Below, piece after piece: positions 23,333 to 32,102 of a stretch of 32,957 bases of DNA (positions within the stretch are counted from its first letter, which is position 1; every line of letters starts with the position of its first letter). The position numbers and the translations under genes are program-made. The notes under the pieces are model-generated. The model was not told the origin of the DNA. It ran no database searches and was given only the letters and a program-made list of their open reading frames with translations. Source of the stretch: Thermoflexus sp. (lineage in GTDB: Bacteria > Chloroflexota > Anaerolineae > B4-G1 > SLSP01); the NCBI GenBank assembly GCA_020722365.1, contig DYKY01000023.1:1-32957 (forward strand), given 5' to 3'.

Positions 23333-24118
23333 ATGAGTGCGATTATCCTCGAAAGCAGCCTCGTCCATTACGAGGCTCTAGGACGTGGCAAGCCGTTGCT
23401 GTTTCTCCACGATTGGCTTGGTTCGTGGCGCTACTGGGTGCCCACGATGGTCGACATGTCCTCTTCCCACCGTGCGTATGCCCTCGATTTTTGGGGTTTT
23501 GGCGATTCGGATAAGGTGGTGACGCGGTACAGCATCCCCGGATATGTGGGGCAGGTTAAGCTTTTTATGGACCAGATGGGGATTGGCAGCGTGCCGATCA
23601 TTGGCCACGGTCTAGGTGGGGCGGTGGGGGCGCATTTTGCTATGACGCACCCTGAGCACGTCGAACAATTGCTGATGGTTTGCACACCTTTGGCGAGCAG
23701 CGATATTGCTCGCTCCTTGAGCGGCTACACTGGCGGCGAAAATCCGGCCAAAGTTATCCTGGGGCGCCGTCTGAAAACGTATGAAAAAGTTATTGAGGCC
23801 GGAAAAACCGATGCCAACGCCGTGGTGCAGAGCGTGAAGTCGGTGCTGGACCACAATCTTCTGGAGGTTGTGGAAAAACTGGACATACCGGTGTTGTTGG
23901 TCTGTGGTCGGGAAGACCCCATCATCCAGGTGCCAGATGAAGAGGTGTTAGAAGATCTGGATTATAACGTGTACCCGTTTATTTTTGAGACGGCGCAGCA
24001 TTATCCGATGTTGGAGGAAACCAATAAATTCAACCGGTTGCTGCGGGATTTCCTGGTTTACAAGGATAAGTGGGACGAGATCGAAGTAAAGGACGAGTGG
24101 AAACGTCGTATGCGTTAG
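23333..24118 (+). CDS. alpha/beta-hydrolase-fold protein lacking the nucleophile serine
   Basis: This is a 261-aa paralogue of the hydrolase at 13087-13875, sharing GRGKP near the start, the HDWLGS loop and DFWGFGDS. At the nucleophile elbow it reads GHGLGG: residue 93, serine in the paralogue, is glycine (codon GGT at 23609-23611). The acid (D195 in GREDP) and histidine (H223 in AQHYPMLE) remain. Either it is a non-hydrolytic relative, as known for other alpha/beta-fold receptors or lyases, or it uses another residue. The C-terminus carries an extra charged tail (DKWDEIEVKDEWKRR). It follows the kinase and receiver genes in the same direction, 22 bp after the receiver, suggesting it is a target or cofactor of the signalling pathway. 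Confidence 0.82.
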   Translation: MSAIILESSLVHYEALGRGKPLLFLHDWLGSWRYWVPTMVDMSSSHRAYALDFWGFGDSDKVVTRYSIPGYVGQVKLFMDQMGIGSVPIIGHGLGGAVGAHFAMTHPEHVEQLLMVCTPLASSDIARSLSGYTGGENPAKVILGRRLKTYEKVIEAGKTDANAVVQSVKSVLDHNLLEVVEKLDIPVLLVCGREDPIIQVPDEEVLEDLDYNVYPFIFETAQHYPMLEETNKFNRLLRDFLVYKDKWDEIEVKDEWKRRMR

Positions 24119-24124
24119 TTAGCC

Positions 24125-24222
24125 AGACTACAAAAGTCTTACGCGATAGCGGGTTGACTCAATTTCCAGGTTCCGCACACGAGTTTTGAAAGTGCAAATA
24201 TGCGTTGAGACTTTTGTAGTCT
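24125..24222. repeat. 98-bp element with 15-bp perfect inverted terminal repeats, copy A
   Basis: AGACTACAAAAGTCT (24125-24139) and its exact complement AGACTTTTGTAGTCT (24208-24222) bound 68 bp. Each arm is itself a small hairpin (AGACT/AGTCT). It starts seven bases after the stop of the hydrolase-like gene and ends 22 bp before the amidase ATG. A related copy lies at 25743-25838. Size and ends fit a MITE-like or REP-like non-autonomous element; no transposase is in the window. Confidence 0.8.
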
Positions 24223-24244
24223 TTACTACGTGGATGGTAGACCG

Positions 24245-25018
24245 ATGATAAAAACGACTGTGAGCGCCGATCCCTGGGCTGTGGGATGGATGGTGCGGGG
24301 CCTGGTCCTGCTGGCCCTCCTCGCGGCCTTCGGCGTACCGATGGGGGTGATCCCGATCATCGCGGTGGAGTCCGACCTCACCATGCCAGACCCTGAACAT
24401 ACCGGTTTGGTTGTGATCCCACTCAACGCGCCCACACCCACTGCGACAGCGGTTCCCGCGCCGTCCCTCACGGTCACGCCACACACGCCGCATGTCGGCA
24501 TCATCGCCGGACATAGCGGCAACGACAGCGGCGCGGTTTGCCCCGATGGGTTGCAGGAAGTGGATGTGAACCGCGAAATTGCGCGCCGGGTGGTTGCGCT
24601 GCTGACGCAGCGTGGATGGAATGTCGATTTGCTCGATGAATTCGACGTGCGTCTCAACGGTTATCAGGCCGATGCGCTGCTTTCGATTCACGCCGATTCC
24701 TGCAATGTGCCGGGTAAATCCGGCTTCAAAATTACGCGTGCTGAGGCCGGCTTTCAACCCCTTTCGGCGGATGTACTTGTGGACTGTATCACACGTTATT
24801 ACGCGGAACGCACCGGATTGGCATTTGATCCCTATACCATCACCTACGATATGACGCGCTACCATGCTTATTACGAAATCGACCATAACACCCCCGCCGC
24901 TATTATTGAGACCGGCTTTATGCTGGACGACCGCGAAATTTTAACGCAACGTCCCGACGTGGTGGCTGGAGGGATTGTAGATGGCATGGTGTGCTTCATC
25001 GAAGGTGAATCCCCTTAA
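24245..25018 (+). CDS. N-acetylmuramoyl-L-alanine amidase (Amidase_3)
   Basis: This is a zinc amidase that cleaves the bond between N-acetylmuramic acid and L-alanine in peptidoglycan, as in cell separation or spore/cell-wall remodelling. An N-terminal membrane anchor or signal (MVRGLVLLALLAAFGV, about residues 16-31) is followed by a Pro/Thr-rich linker of about 35 residues. The catalytic domain has the zinc ligands in AGHSGNDSG (His), LQEVDVNREIA (Glu) and SIHADS (His), and the catalytic glutamate in IIETGFML. The protein is short, with no cell-wall binding repeats. The start is uncertain: GTG at 24230 or ATG at 24245, neither with a strong ribosome site; the ATG is preferred because it lies closer to the membrane segment. 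Confidence 0.88.
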   Translation: MIKTTVSADPWAVGWMVRGLVLLALLAAFGVPMGVIPIIAVESDLTMPDPEHTGLVVIPLNAPTPTATAVPAPSLTVTPHTPHVGIIAGHSGNDSGAVCPDGLQEVDVNREIARRVVALLTQRGWNVDLLDEFDVRLNGYQADALLSIHADSCNVPGKSGFKITRAEAGFQPLSADVLVDCITRYYAERTGLAFDPYTITYDMTRYHAYYEIDHNTPAAIIETGFMLDDREILTQRPDVVAGGIVDGMVCFIEGESP

Positions 25019-25113
25019 CCCCCTTGTCTTGCTGTGGCCGGTCTCCCGACCGCGCCTCCCCCAGGTTCTGATACCGCACGACGCAAATAGCTTCCCAGTT
25101 TATGCTGGCCAGG

Positions 25114-25152
25114 GATCATCGGATCCAGGCGTGGATCGCGGATCTGGCGATC
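25114..25152. other. cluster of five GATC sites upstream of ssb
   Basis: The 238-bp gap between the amidase and ssb genes has no coding sequence. Within it five GATC tetramers fall in 39 bp, far more than chance (about one per 256 bp), with near-repeated contexts such as GGATCGCGGATC. A role as methylation or protein-binding sites is possible but unproven. Confidence 0.35.
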
Positions 25153-25181
25153 TGCTTTGAGTCTAGCTACCTGTCTCGAAT

Positions 25182-25209
25182 TTGCACTTTGTGCTGATCG
25201 GGGTACAAT
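25182..25209 (+). promoter_or_regulatory. candidate ssb promoter
   Basis: TTGCAC (25182-25187) and TACAAT (25204-25209) are 16 bp apart and lie 47 bp upstream of the ssb ATG. Both hexamers are good matches to the housekeeping sigma consensus. Confidence 0.6.
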
Positions 25210-25256
25210 TTATTTGGTTTGTACATCTTTCCCCATAGTGCAAAGGAGGCGAGGCA

Positions 25257-25679
25257 ATGGCATATCAAAAGCTGATCATCGTTGGTAATTTGGGCCGTGA
25301 CCCAGAGATGCGTTACATGCCGGATGGAACACCGGTGACTACGCTGAGCGTCGCGACGAATCGCAAATGGAACAATCCCGATGGTTCGAAGGGTGAGGAG
25401 ACGACGTGGTTCCGCGTGACCGCATGGCGCAAGACTGCAGAAATCGCCGCTCAGTATCTAACCAAAGGCCAGCAGGTAATGATCGAAGGTCGTCTGACGC
25501 CGGATCGCGCCACAGGCGGCCCCAAGATCTGGACGCGTCAGGATGGTACGCCTGGCGCGAATTACGACGTGACAGCGGATCGGTTGGTGCTGCTTGGCGG
25601 TCGCGGCGAGGCGGCAGGCGCTCCGGGCGCGGCGGAAGCCCCCGAAGAGTACGAGGCAGAAGGCGGCATTCCTTTCTAA
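25257..25679 (+). CDS. ssb: single-stranded DNA-binding protein (SSB)
   Basis: This is a 140-aa SSB that coats single-stranded DNA during replication and repair. The OB-fold starts MAYQKLIIVGNLGRDPEMRY and contains TTLSVATNRKW and TTWFRVTAWRKTAE. A Gly/Ala/Glu-rich linker leads to an acidic C-terminus ending GGIPF, the partner-binding tip. The ATG is preceded by a strong AAAGGAGG seven bases upstream. A rho-independent terminator follows at 25707, so it is a single-gene unit with its own promoter. Confidence 0.96.
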   Translation: MAYQKLIIVGNLGRDPEMRYMPDGTPVTTLSVATNRKWNNPDGSKGEETTWFRVTAWRKTAEIAAQYLTKGQQVMIEGRLTPDRATGGPKIWTRQDGTPGANYDVTADRLVLLGGRGEAAGAPGAAEAPEEYEAEGGIPF

Positions 25680-25706
25680 AGGTGGGAGGGCTGTTTGACG
25701 GAATAT

Positions 25707-25737
25707 ACAGAGGGGCGTATGTGCCCCTCTGTTCTTT
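25707..25737 (+). terminator. rho-independent terminator after ssb
   Basis: CAGAGGGGC (25708-25716), a 6-base loop and GCCCCTCTG (25723-25731) form a perfect GC-rich stem followed by TTCTTT. It lies 28 bp after the ssb stop. Confidence 0.88.
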
Positions 25738-25742
25738 GTCAT

Positions 25743-25838
25743 AGATTACAAAAGTCTCACAAGGAGCCTGGTTGCGCAAATACTTTCGCTGAACACGTGA
25801 TCTGCACGTCCCAATACGTGCCGAGACTTTTGTAGTCT
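25743..25838. repeat. 96-bp element with 15-bp inverted terminal repeats, copy B
   Basis: AGATTACAAAAGTCT (25743-25757) and AGACTTTTGTAGTCT (25824-25838) are complementary except for one position and bound 66 bp. The right arm is identical to that of copy A at 24208-24222 and the left arm differs by one base. The interior is similar only in part. It begins just after the ssb terminator and ends 32 bp before the DUF3467 start. Confidence 0.8.
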
Positions 25839-25850
25839 GACTTTATGGCG

Positions 25851-25859
25851 TGGTATAAT
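25851..25859 (+). promoter_or_regulatory. extended -10 box overlapping the region before the DUF3467 start
   Basis: TGGTATAAT is a perfect extended -10. It ends only 10 bp before the ATG at 25870, and GGAGG at 25860-25864 lies between them. Transcription from it would start about at the ATG, giving a nearly leaderless message that lacks the GGAGG. A weak -35 (TTGTAG, 25830-25835) would lie in the right arm of element B, at 18-bp spacing. Confidence 0.45.
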
Positions 25860-25869
25860 GGAGGTACTT

Positions 25870-26187
25870 ATGTCAGCAAAACCGAAATCGCTCAACGTTG
25901 AATTGCCCGCCGGGCTGGAGCCTATCTACGCCAACTTCGCGCTGATCTCCCATTCCCCTTCCGAAATCATCATGGACCTGGCGCAGATGCTGCCCAACCA
26001 GCCGCAGGTGCGGGTGAAGGCGCGCGTGGTGGTCACACCCCTGAACGCCAAGTTGCTGCTCGGCGCGCTGCAGGATAATCTCGCCAAGTATGAGGCCAAC
26101 TATGGTGAGATTGTGGTTCCCGGCCACGGCGATGACCTGGCCCGTGAGTTCTTCGGCGGCGTACGTCCGCCGGATGGGGGAAGTTAA
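25870..26187 (+). CDS. DUF3467 family protein
   Basis: This is a 105-aa protein of the DUF3467 family, of unknown function. The characteristic core is present: YANFALISHSPSEIIMDLAQMLP (about residues 18-40), then ARVVVTPLNAKLLLGALQDNL, ending in a YGEIVVPG strand. Families with this fold are small, soluble and often encoded next to RNA-related genes. The ATG at 25870 has GGAGG five bases upstream; an ATG at 25858 is open but falls within the -10 box. The stop is one base before the translin ATG, so these two form an operon and probably act together. Confidence 0.85.
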   Translation: MSAKPKSLNVELPAGLEPIYANFALISHSPSEIIMDLAQMLPNQPQVRVKARVVVTPLNAKLLLGALQDNLAKYEANYGEIVVPGHGDDLAREFFGGVRPPDGGS

Positions 26188-26188
26188 C

Positions 26189-26830
26189 ATGACAGACAAA
26201 CTGCAACTCTGGTTGGATCAATTGTCCGAGGCCGCGCAGGCCGACCTGGAAGCGCGCAATCAGGCCCGCGACGAGGCGCTCAACAAAAGCCGCGAGCTGA
26301 TCCGGCTGTGTTCCAGCGCCATCCGCGCGGGCCACCGCGACATCTGGGACGAGGCCAACGACCTGCTCACCCAGGCCGAGGCCGTGGGCCGCGAGATGCA
26401 GGCGCTCTTGGCGCCTTTCCCCGATTTGTTCTATGCCGGTTACACGCAGGATGCGCTCAAAGAGCTGGTTGAAGCGCGGATCACGCTGGCGCTGATCTCC
26501 GACGGCGCATTGCCGGCGGTGGATGCGCTGACCGTTCCCTACAACACCTATCTCAACGGCGTGTGTGAGGCGGCCAGCGAGCTGCGGCGGCGTTGCCTCG
26601 ACGTGATGCGCCAGGGCGCGATGGACGAGGCCGAGCGGTTGCTGGCAGCGATGGATGCTGCCTACGAAGTCTTGATGTCGTTTAGCTACCCCGACGCGAT
26701 CACCGGCGGCCTGCGCCACCGCGTGGATCAACTGCGCGGCGTGTTGGAGCGCACGCGCGGCGATCTCACCAACAGCGCCCAGATGCAGCGCCTCCTGCGC
26801 GCCCTCGAAGACGCCGAAACGCGCGGATAA
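26189..26830 (+). CDS. translin family protein
   Basis: This 213-aa all-helical protein resembles translin, a single-stranded RNA/DNA-binding octamer-forming protein known best from eukaryotes (part of the C3PO nuclease) and archaea. Recognisable parts are SRELIRLCSSAIRAGHR (about residues 31-47), the PYNTYLNGVCEAASELRRR segment, YEVLMSFSYPDAI and VLERTRGDLT near the end. Whether it has nuclease activity is not decidable by eye; catalytic residues in C3PO are on the partner TRAX. The ATG lies one base after the DUF3467 stop with GGGGAAG upstream. The partner gene makes an RNA-binding pair plausible. No other translin/TRAX-like gene is in the window. Confidence 0.82.
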   Translation: MTDKLQLWLDQLSEAAQADLEARNQARDEALNKSRELIRLCSSAIRAGHRDIWDEANDLLTQAEAVGREMQALLAPFPDLFYAGYTQDALKELVEARITLALISDGALPAVDALTVPYNTYLNGVCEAASELRRRCLDVMRQGAMDEAERLLAAMDAAYEVLMSFSYPDAITGGLRHRVDQLRGVLERTRGDLTNSAQMQRLLRALEDAETRG

Positions 26831-26833
26831 GGT

Positions 26834-26861
26834 TTGACAGACATCGAAAATCGTTTATAAG
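26834..26861 (+). promoter_or_regulatory. candidate promoter upstream of sat/cysC
   Basis: A perfect -35 TTGACA (26834-26839) and TATAAG (26856-26861) are 16 bp apart. They lie before the heptamer repeat array, so the array would be in the 5' untranslated region of the sulfate-activation transcript. Confidence 0.6.
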
Positions 26862-26888
26862 AGCACTGATACGTAATGCATGATGCGT

Positions 26889-28704
<1,816 letters not shown>

Positions 28705-29916
28705 GTGGTCAATGTGACGATGCAAATCGAACAACTGCGCCAGCGCCTCAAACAGCGCACCGGTTGTACGGATAGCGATATCCGGGTGGTCTACGCGCCG
28801 CTGCGGATTTCGCCGCTTGGTGCGCACGTCGATCACCAGGATGGCTTGGTGACAGGGATGACGCTGGATCGGGTGATCCTGCTGGCCTTTACGCCGCGCC
28901 GCGACCGGCGGGTGTGCGTCGAAAGCCTGAATTTCCCTGGCTGCGTCGAATTTGCCCTGGACGCTGTCCCGCCAAAATCGCCCAGGGACTGGGGCAACTA
29001 CGTGCGGGGAGCGGCGTTGGCGTTGCAGCAACGGCATGTCCTGCGAACCGGCATCGACGCGGTGGGGGGCGGCAGCATGCCCATCGGCGGCCTGAGTTCC
29101 TCGGCGGCGGTTGGGGTGGCGTACCTCCTGGCGCTGGAGACGGCGAACGATCTGACGGTTTCTACTGAGGAGAACATCCAGCTCGACCGCTACATCGAGA
29201 ACGTGTACCTGGGGCTGAAGAACGGCATCATGGATCAATCGATGATCCTGATGAGCGAACGCGACACGCTGACTTATCTGGATTGCCAGTCGATGGCGTT
29301 CGAGAAGATTCCAATCCCGCACGAGAGGAACGGCTTCGACATCCTGGTGGTTTACTCCGGGGTGGAAAAGTCGTTGGGTGGCACGGATTACAACAACCGG
29401 GTGGCCGAATGTCAGGAAGCGGCACGGCTGCTGCTCACCTGGTCGGGGCAGAAACCGCCGGAGCAGCCACGCTTGCGGATGGTGCCGGAAGAGGTGTACG
29501 TTGAGTTGGGCGGGCGCTTGCCGGCCCCGCTGGATCGTCGAGCGCGACACTTCTTCACCGAGATGGCGCGTGTGCGTGAGGGCGCGACAGCCTGGCGTGC
29601 GGGCGATGTGGTCACCCTCGGCCGGCTGATGCGCGAATCGGGGGCCAGCTCGGTCTACAACTATGAGTCGGGGTGCCCGCAGTTGGTGACGCTGTACAAC
29701 ATCCTCTGCGACGCACCCGGCGTGTACGGCGCGCGCTTCAGCGGGGCGGGGTTCCGGGGAAGCTGCATCGGCCTGAGCGATCCGGCTTACCGGGAGGAGA
29801 TCCGGGCTTTCATCGATGCGCGGTATCCGGCGGCGCATCCCAACGCGGCAGCGCATTACAGCGTGCATTTCTGCAAATCCGACGGTCCGGCGCGGGTGTT
29901 GAACGGAAGCGACTAG
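28705..29916 (+). CDS. GHMP kinase of galacturonokinase type
   Basis: This protein of about 400 aa is a sugar 1-kinase of the galactokinase superfamily. In place of the galactokinase signature it reads APLRISPLGAHVDHQDG near residues 30-46, the form I recognise from plant galacturonokinase (SPYRICPLGAHIDHQGG). Other shared segments are LSSSAAVGVAYLLALE, IENVYLGLKNGIMDQS, LTYLDCQS and APGVYGARFSGAGFRG. The likely reaction is ATP-dependent 1-phosphorylation of D-galacturonate or a similar acidic sugar. GTG at 28705, GTG at 28714 and ATG at 28720 are all possible starts, none with a clear ribosome site. It follows sat/cysC without a gap. The assignment rests on remembered motifs, so the exact sugar is an inference. 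Confidence 0.78.
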   Translation: MVNVTMQIEQLRQRLKQRTGCTDSDIRVVYAPLRISPLGAHVDHQDGLVTGMTLDRVILLAFTPRRDRRVCVESLNFPGCVEFALDAVPPKSPRDWGNYVRGAALALQQRHVLRTGIDAVGGGSMPIGGLSSSAAVGVAYLLALETANDLTVSTEENIQLDRYIENVYLGLKNGIMDQSMILMSERDTLTYLDCQSMAFEKIPIPHERNGFDILVVYSGVEKSLGGTDYNNRVAECQEAARLLLTWSGQKPPEQPRLRMVPEEVYVELGGRLPAPLDRRARHFFTEMARVREGATAWRAGDVVTLGRLMRESGASSVYNYESGCPQLVTLYNILCDAPGVYGARFSGAGFRGSCIGLSDPAYREEIRAFIDARYPAAHPNAAAHYSVHFCKSDGPARVLNGSD

Positions 29917-29941
29917 CTGGCAGCTTTCAGCGGTCAGCCTG
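29914..29941. repeat. four 7-bp units after the sugar kinase gene
   Basis: TAGCTGG, CAGCTTT, CAGCGGT and CAGCCTG form a degenerate heptamer run starting at the stop codon of the kinase. It is the same 7-bp period as at other junctions, with weaker unit identity. Confidence 0.5.
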
Positions 29942-30000
29942 ACGATCCGGTGCGGGCATCGCTGCGTAGTTGTCTCAACGGGGTATACGAAGGGACTATG

Positions 30001-30702
30001 ATGGTTAGTACACTGGGTCAGCCAGCGCACTTGTCTGAGTATATGCGGGTGTGTCTAAACGCGCTTGCCGATCAAGGCCTGGGTGAGGCGATTTCGGTGG
30101 GGGGCGGGTTGGGACTTTTACATTATTTCGATTATCGAACAACGCACGATATGGATGCCTGGTGGACTGATTCAGCGACGCAATCCGTACGCAGGGAGGT
30201 CATTCGTGTGTTGGAAGCGACGCTCGCGTCGTATGGACAAATTAAGACGCGGGCGTGGGGTGATGTTGTCAGTGTTGAGTTGGCTGTGGAAGCGCAGGTT
30301 GTTTTCAGCTTTCAGATTGCTGCGCGGGATGCCCAATTGGAACCATTGATCAAACTCCCATGGGTGGATGTGTGGCTTGACAGTCTTTCCGATCTGGTTG
30401 CCGGCAAAATGGTTGCCCTGATCGAGCGCGGTGCGCCACGCGATTTTCGGGATATTCATGCCGTGTGTCAGGCCGGTTTGATGACGCCGGAGCAGTGTTG
30501 GGCGTTGTGGCAACGGCGGCAGCAGTTGGCCGGTAGCGATACAGATCAAGCGCGCGCCAGATTGGCGATTGAGACGCACCTGATGCGTATTGAACAACAT
30601 CGCCCTTTGTTGCATATTGAGGATACATTTGCGCGCATGCAGGCAGAGCAAGTGCGGACTTGGTTCCGGGAGGTATTTCTCAATGTCATCGACATGGATT
30701 GA
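30001..30702 (+). CDS. AbiEii/AbiGii-like nucleotidyltransferase
   Basis: This is a 233-aa protein related to the AbiEii/AbiGii family of nucleotidyltransferase toxins, which act in abortive infection and toxin-antitoxin systems. The fingerprint is VGGGLGLLHYFDYRTTHDMDAWW (residues about 33-55), with the Asp pair of the nucleotidyltransferase metal site, followed by DLVAGKMVALIERGAPRDFRDIH typical of the family's second half. The start at 30001 is preferred because AAGGGA is five bases upstream; ATG at 29998 is adjacent. The next gene overlaps its end by 20 bp. It sits between two sugar genes and seems less GC-biased than they are, which suggests insertion. Confidence 0.75.
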   Translation: MVSTLGQPAHLSEYMRVCLNALADQGLGEAISVGGGLGLLHYFDYRTTHDMDAWWTDSATQSVRREVIRVLEATLASYGQIKTRAWGDVVSVELAVEAQVVFSFQIAARDAQLEPLIKLPWVDVWLDSLSDLVAGKMVALIERGAPRDFRDIHAVCQAGLMTPEQCWALWQRRQQLAGSDTDQARARLAIETHLMRIEQHRPLLHIEDTFARMQAEQVRTWFREVFLNVIDMD

Positions 30703-30991
30703 TGGTGGGGTGTACCCGGATGTGACGCCACCTCGGTCCCTGGATTCATTTGCCGAACGGGTGGATTTCATCGCGCGGCTGTGCGCTGCCTGGGATTTCG
30801 GACGGTTGCCGGATGTAGCCGTCGTCAACGAAATTCGCAAGGAGACGTGGCGAGATGTGATCGATGCTTGCCGGTTGCTGACCTCTCCAACCTACCACCT
30901 TCTGCGTCGCTGGCACGGATTGCCGCCGCTGCCTTATCTGGGCCAGCAGTTAGCGTACATTCGCGATGATCCGAATCTGGCGTATGTGTAA
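30683..30991 (+). CDS. small protein overlapping the AbiEii-like gene, possible partner
   Basis: This is a 102-aa protein with no recognised domain. It begins MSSTWIDGGVYPDVTPPRSLD and has a hydrophobic, aromatic core (RLCAAWDFGRLPDVAVV, YHLLRRWHGLPPLPYLG). The ATG has GGGAGG nine bases upstream, inside the previous gene, and overlaps it by 20 bp, so the two are translationally coupled. Its place suggests an antitoxin or accessory protein of the AbiEii-like nucleotidyltransferase, but it does not resemble the winged-helix AbiEi antitoxin. Function is unassigned. Confidence 0.6.
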   Translation: MSSTWIDGGVYPDVTPPRSLDSFAERVDFIARLCAAWDFGRLPDVAVVNEIRKETWRDVIDACRLLTSPTYHLLRRWHGLPPLPYLGQQLAYIRDDPNLAYV

Positions 30992-30998
30992 GGCGCCC

Positions 30999-31019
30999 AA
31001 CTTTTAACTTTCAACTTTT
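30999..31019. repeat. three 7-bp units before the epimerase gene
   Basis: AACTTTT, AACTTTC and AACTTTT occur in tandem just after the previous stop codon and before the GGAGG of the epimerase gene. It is a short member of the 7-bp-period junction repeats. Confidence 0.55.
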
Positions 31020-31041
31020 ATCTATTCTTGGAGGAACCTAA

Positions 31042-32004
31042 ATGATGAAAAAGGCTTTGGTTTGCGGTGCCGGTGGGTTCATCGGCGGACATCTGGTAAA
31101 GAAATTAAAGCGTGAGGGCTACTGGGTGCGCGGCGTCGACATCAAGGAACACGAGTTCGCGCCCACCCAGGCCGACGAGTTCCTGCTGCTCGACCTGCGC
31201 GAGGCGCACAACTGCTGGCAGGCGCTCTCTGTTGATGGCGGCGCCTTCGATGAAGTCTACCAACTGGCCGCCGATATGGGAGGAATGGGCTTCATCCACA
31301 CCGCCGAATGTGAGATTATGCACAACAGCGCGTTGATCAACGTGAATATGATCGACACGGCGGCCAGAATCGGCGTGCCGCGCTACTTTTTCTCCTCTTC
31401 GGTGTGTGTCTACCGCGATATGCAACCGGGCGAACCGGCGCTCACCGAAGCCGACGCCGTCCCTGCGCACCCGGACAACGAGTACGGCTGGGAGAAACTC
31501 TACGCCGAGCGGATGGCGCAGACCTATGCCCGGCATTACCCTATCCAGGTGCGTATCGCGCGCTTCGAGAACTGCTACGGCCCGGAAGGGACCTGGCGGG
31601 GTGGGCGGGAGAAAGCGCCGGCCGCGATGTGCCGCAAGGTCGCCGCAGCCCCGGAGGGCGGCACGATTGACGTGTGGGGCGACGGCACGGCGATTCGTAA
31701 TTTCACCTACGTGGACGATATGGTCGAGGCCATCTACCGGTTGACCCAATCCGATCTGCAAGGCGCGGTGAACCTGGGCGGCGAGGAGTACGTGACCGTG
31801 GCCGAACTGGTGAAGACTGTCATTGAGGTCTCCGGCAAGAATGTTGGCATCCGGTATGTGGAAGGCCCGGTGGGGGTGCAGTCGCGCAATTTCAGCAAGG
31901 CGCGCAGCCGGCTGTTGGGCTGGCAGGCGCAGACGACGCTGCGCGAGGGGATTGCGAAGACGTATGCGTGGGTTGCGGAACAGGTACGGCAATTTGCGGT
32001 GTAG
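31042..32004 (+). CDS. GDP-mannose 3,5-epimerase-like NAD-dependent sugar epimerase
   Basis: This is a 320-aa extended-SDR enzyme. The NAD loop GAGGFIG is at residues 9-15. Features shared with plant GDP-mannose 3,5-epimerase are LAADMGGMGFI (75-85), the catalytic cysteine C122 in SSSVCVY, Y148 and K152 (YGWEK), and EGTWRGGREKAPAAMCRK with K191. The likely reaction is GDP-D-mannose to GDP-L-galactose and/or GDP-L-gulose. The ATG has GGAGG seven bases upstream. It is separated from the sulfate and sugar kinase genes by the AbiEii-like insertion, but is on the same strand and fits a nucleotide-sugar pathway for a surface polysaccharide. A generic NAD-dependent epimerase label is the safe alternative. 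Confidence 0.85.
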   Translation: MMKKALVCGAGGFIGGHLVKKLKREGYWVRGVDIKEHEFAPTQADEFLLLDLREAHNCWQALSVDGGAFDEVYQLAADMGGMGFIHTAECEIMHNSALINVNMIDTAARIGVPRYFFSSSVCVYRDMQPGEPALTEADAVPAHPDNEYGWEKLYAERMAQTYARHYPIQVRIARFENCYGPEGTWRGGREKAPAAMCRKVAAAPEGGTIDVWGDGTAIRNFTYVDDMVEAIYRLTQSDLQGAVNLGGEEYVTVAELVKTVIEVSGKNVGIRYVEGPVGVQSRNFSKARSRLLGWQAQTTLREGIAKTYAWVAEQVRQFAV

Positions 32005-32102
32005 TGCGGTGTTGCGGTCTACAGTTTGTCCAGGGTGTAACGCTAGACGTGTTATAGTCATCGAGTGTGCACGGGAGTTGCCGATAGAGACCAGGAGGGA
32101 AT

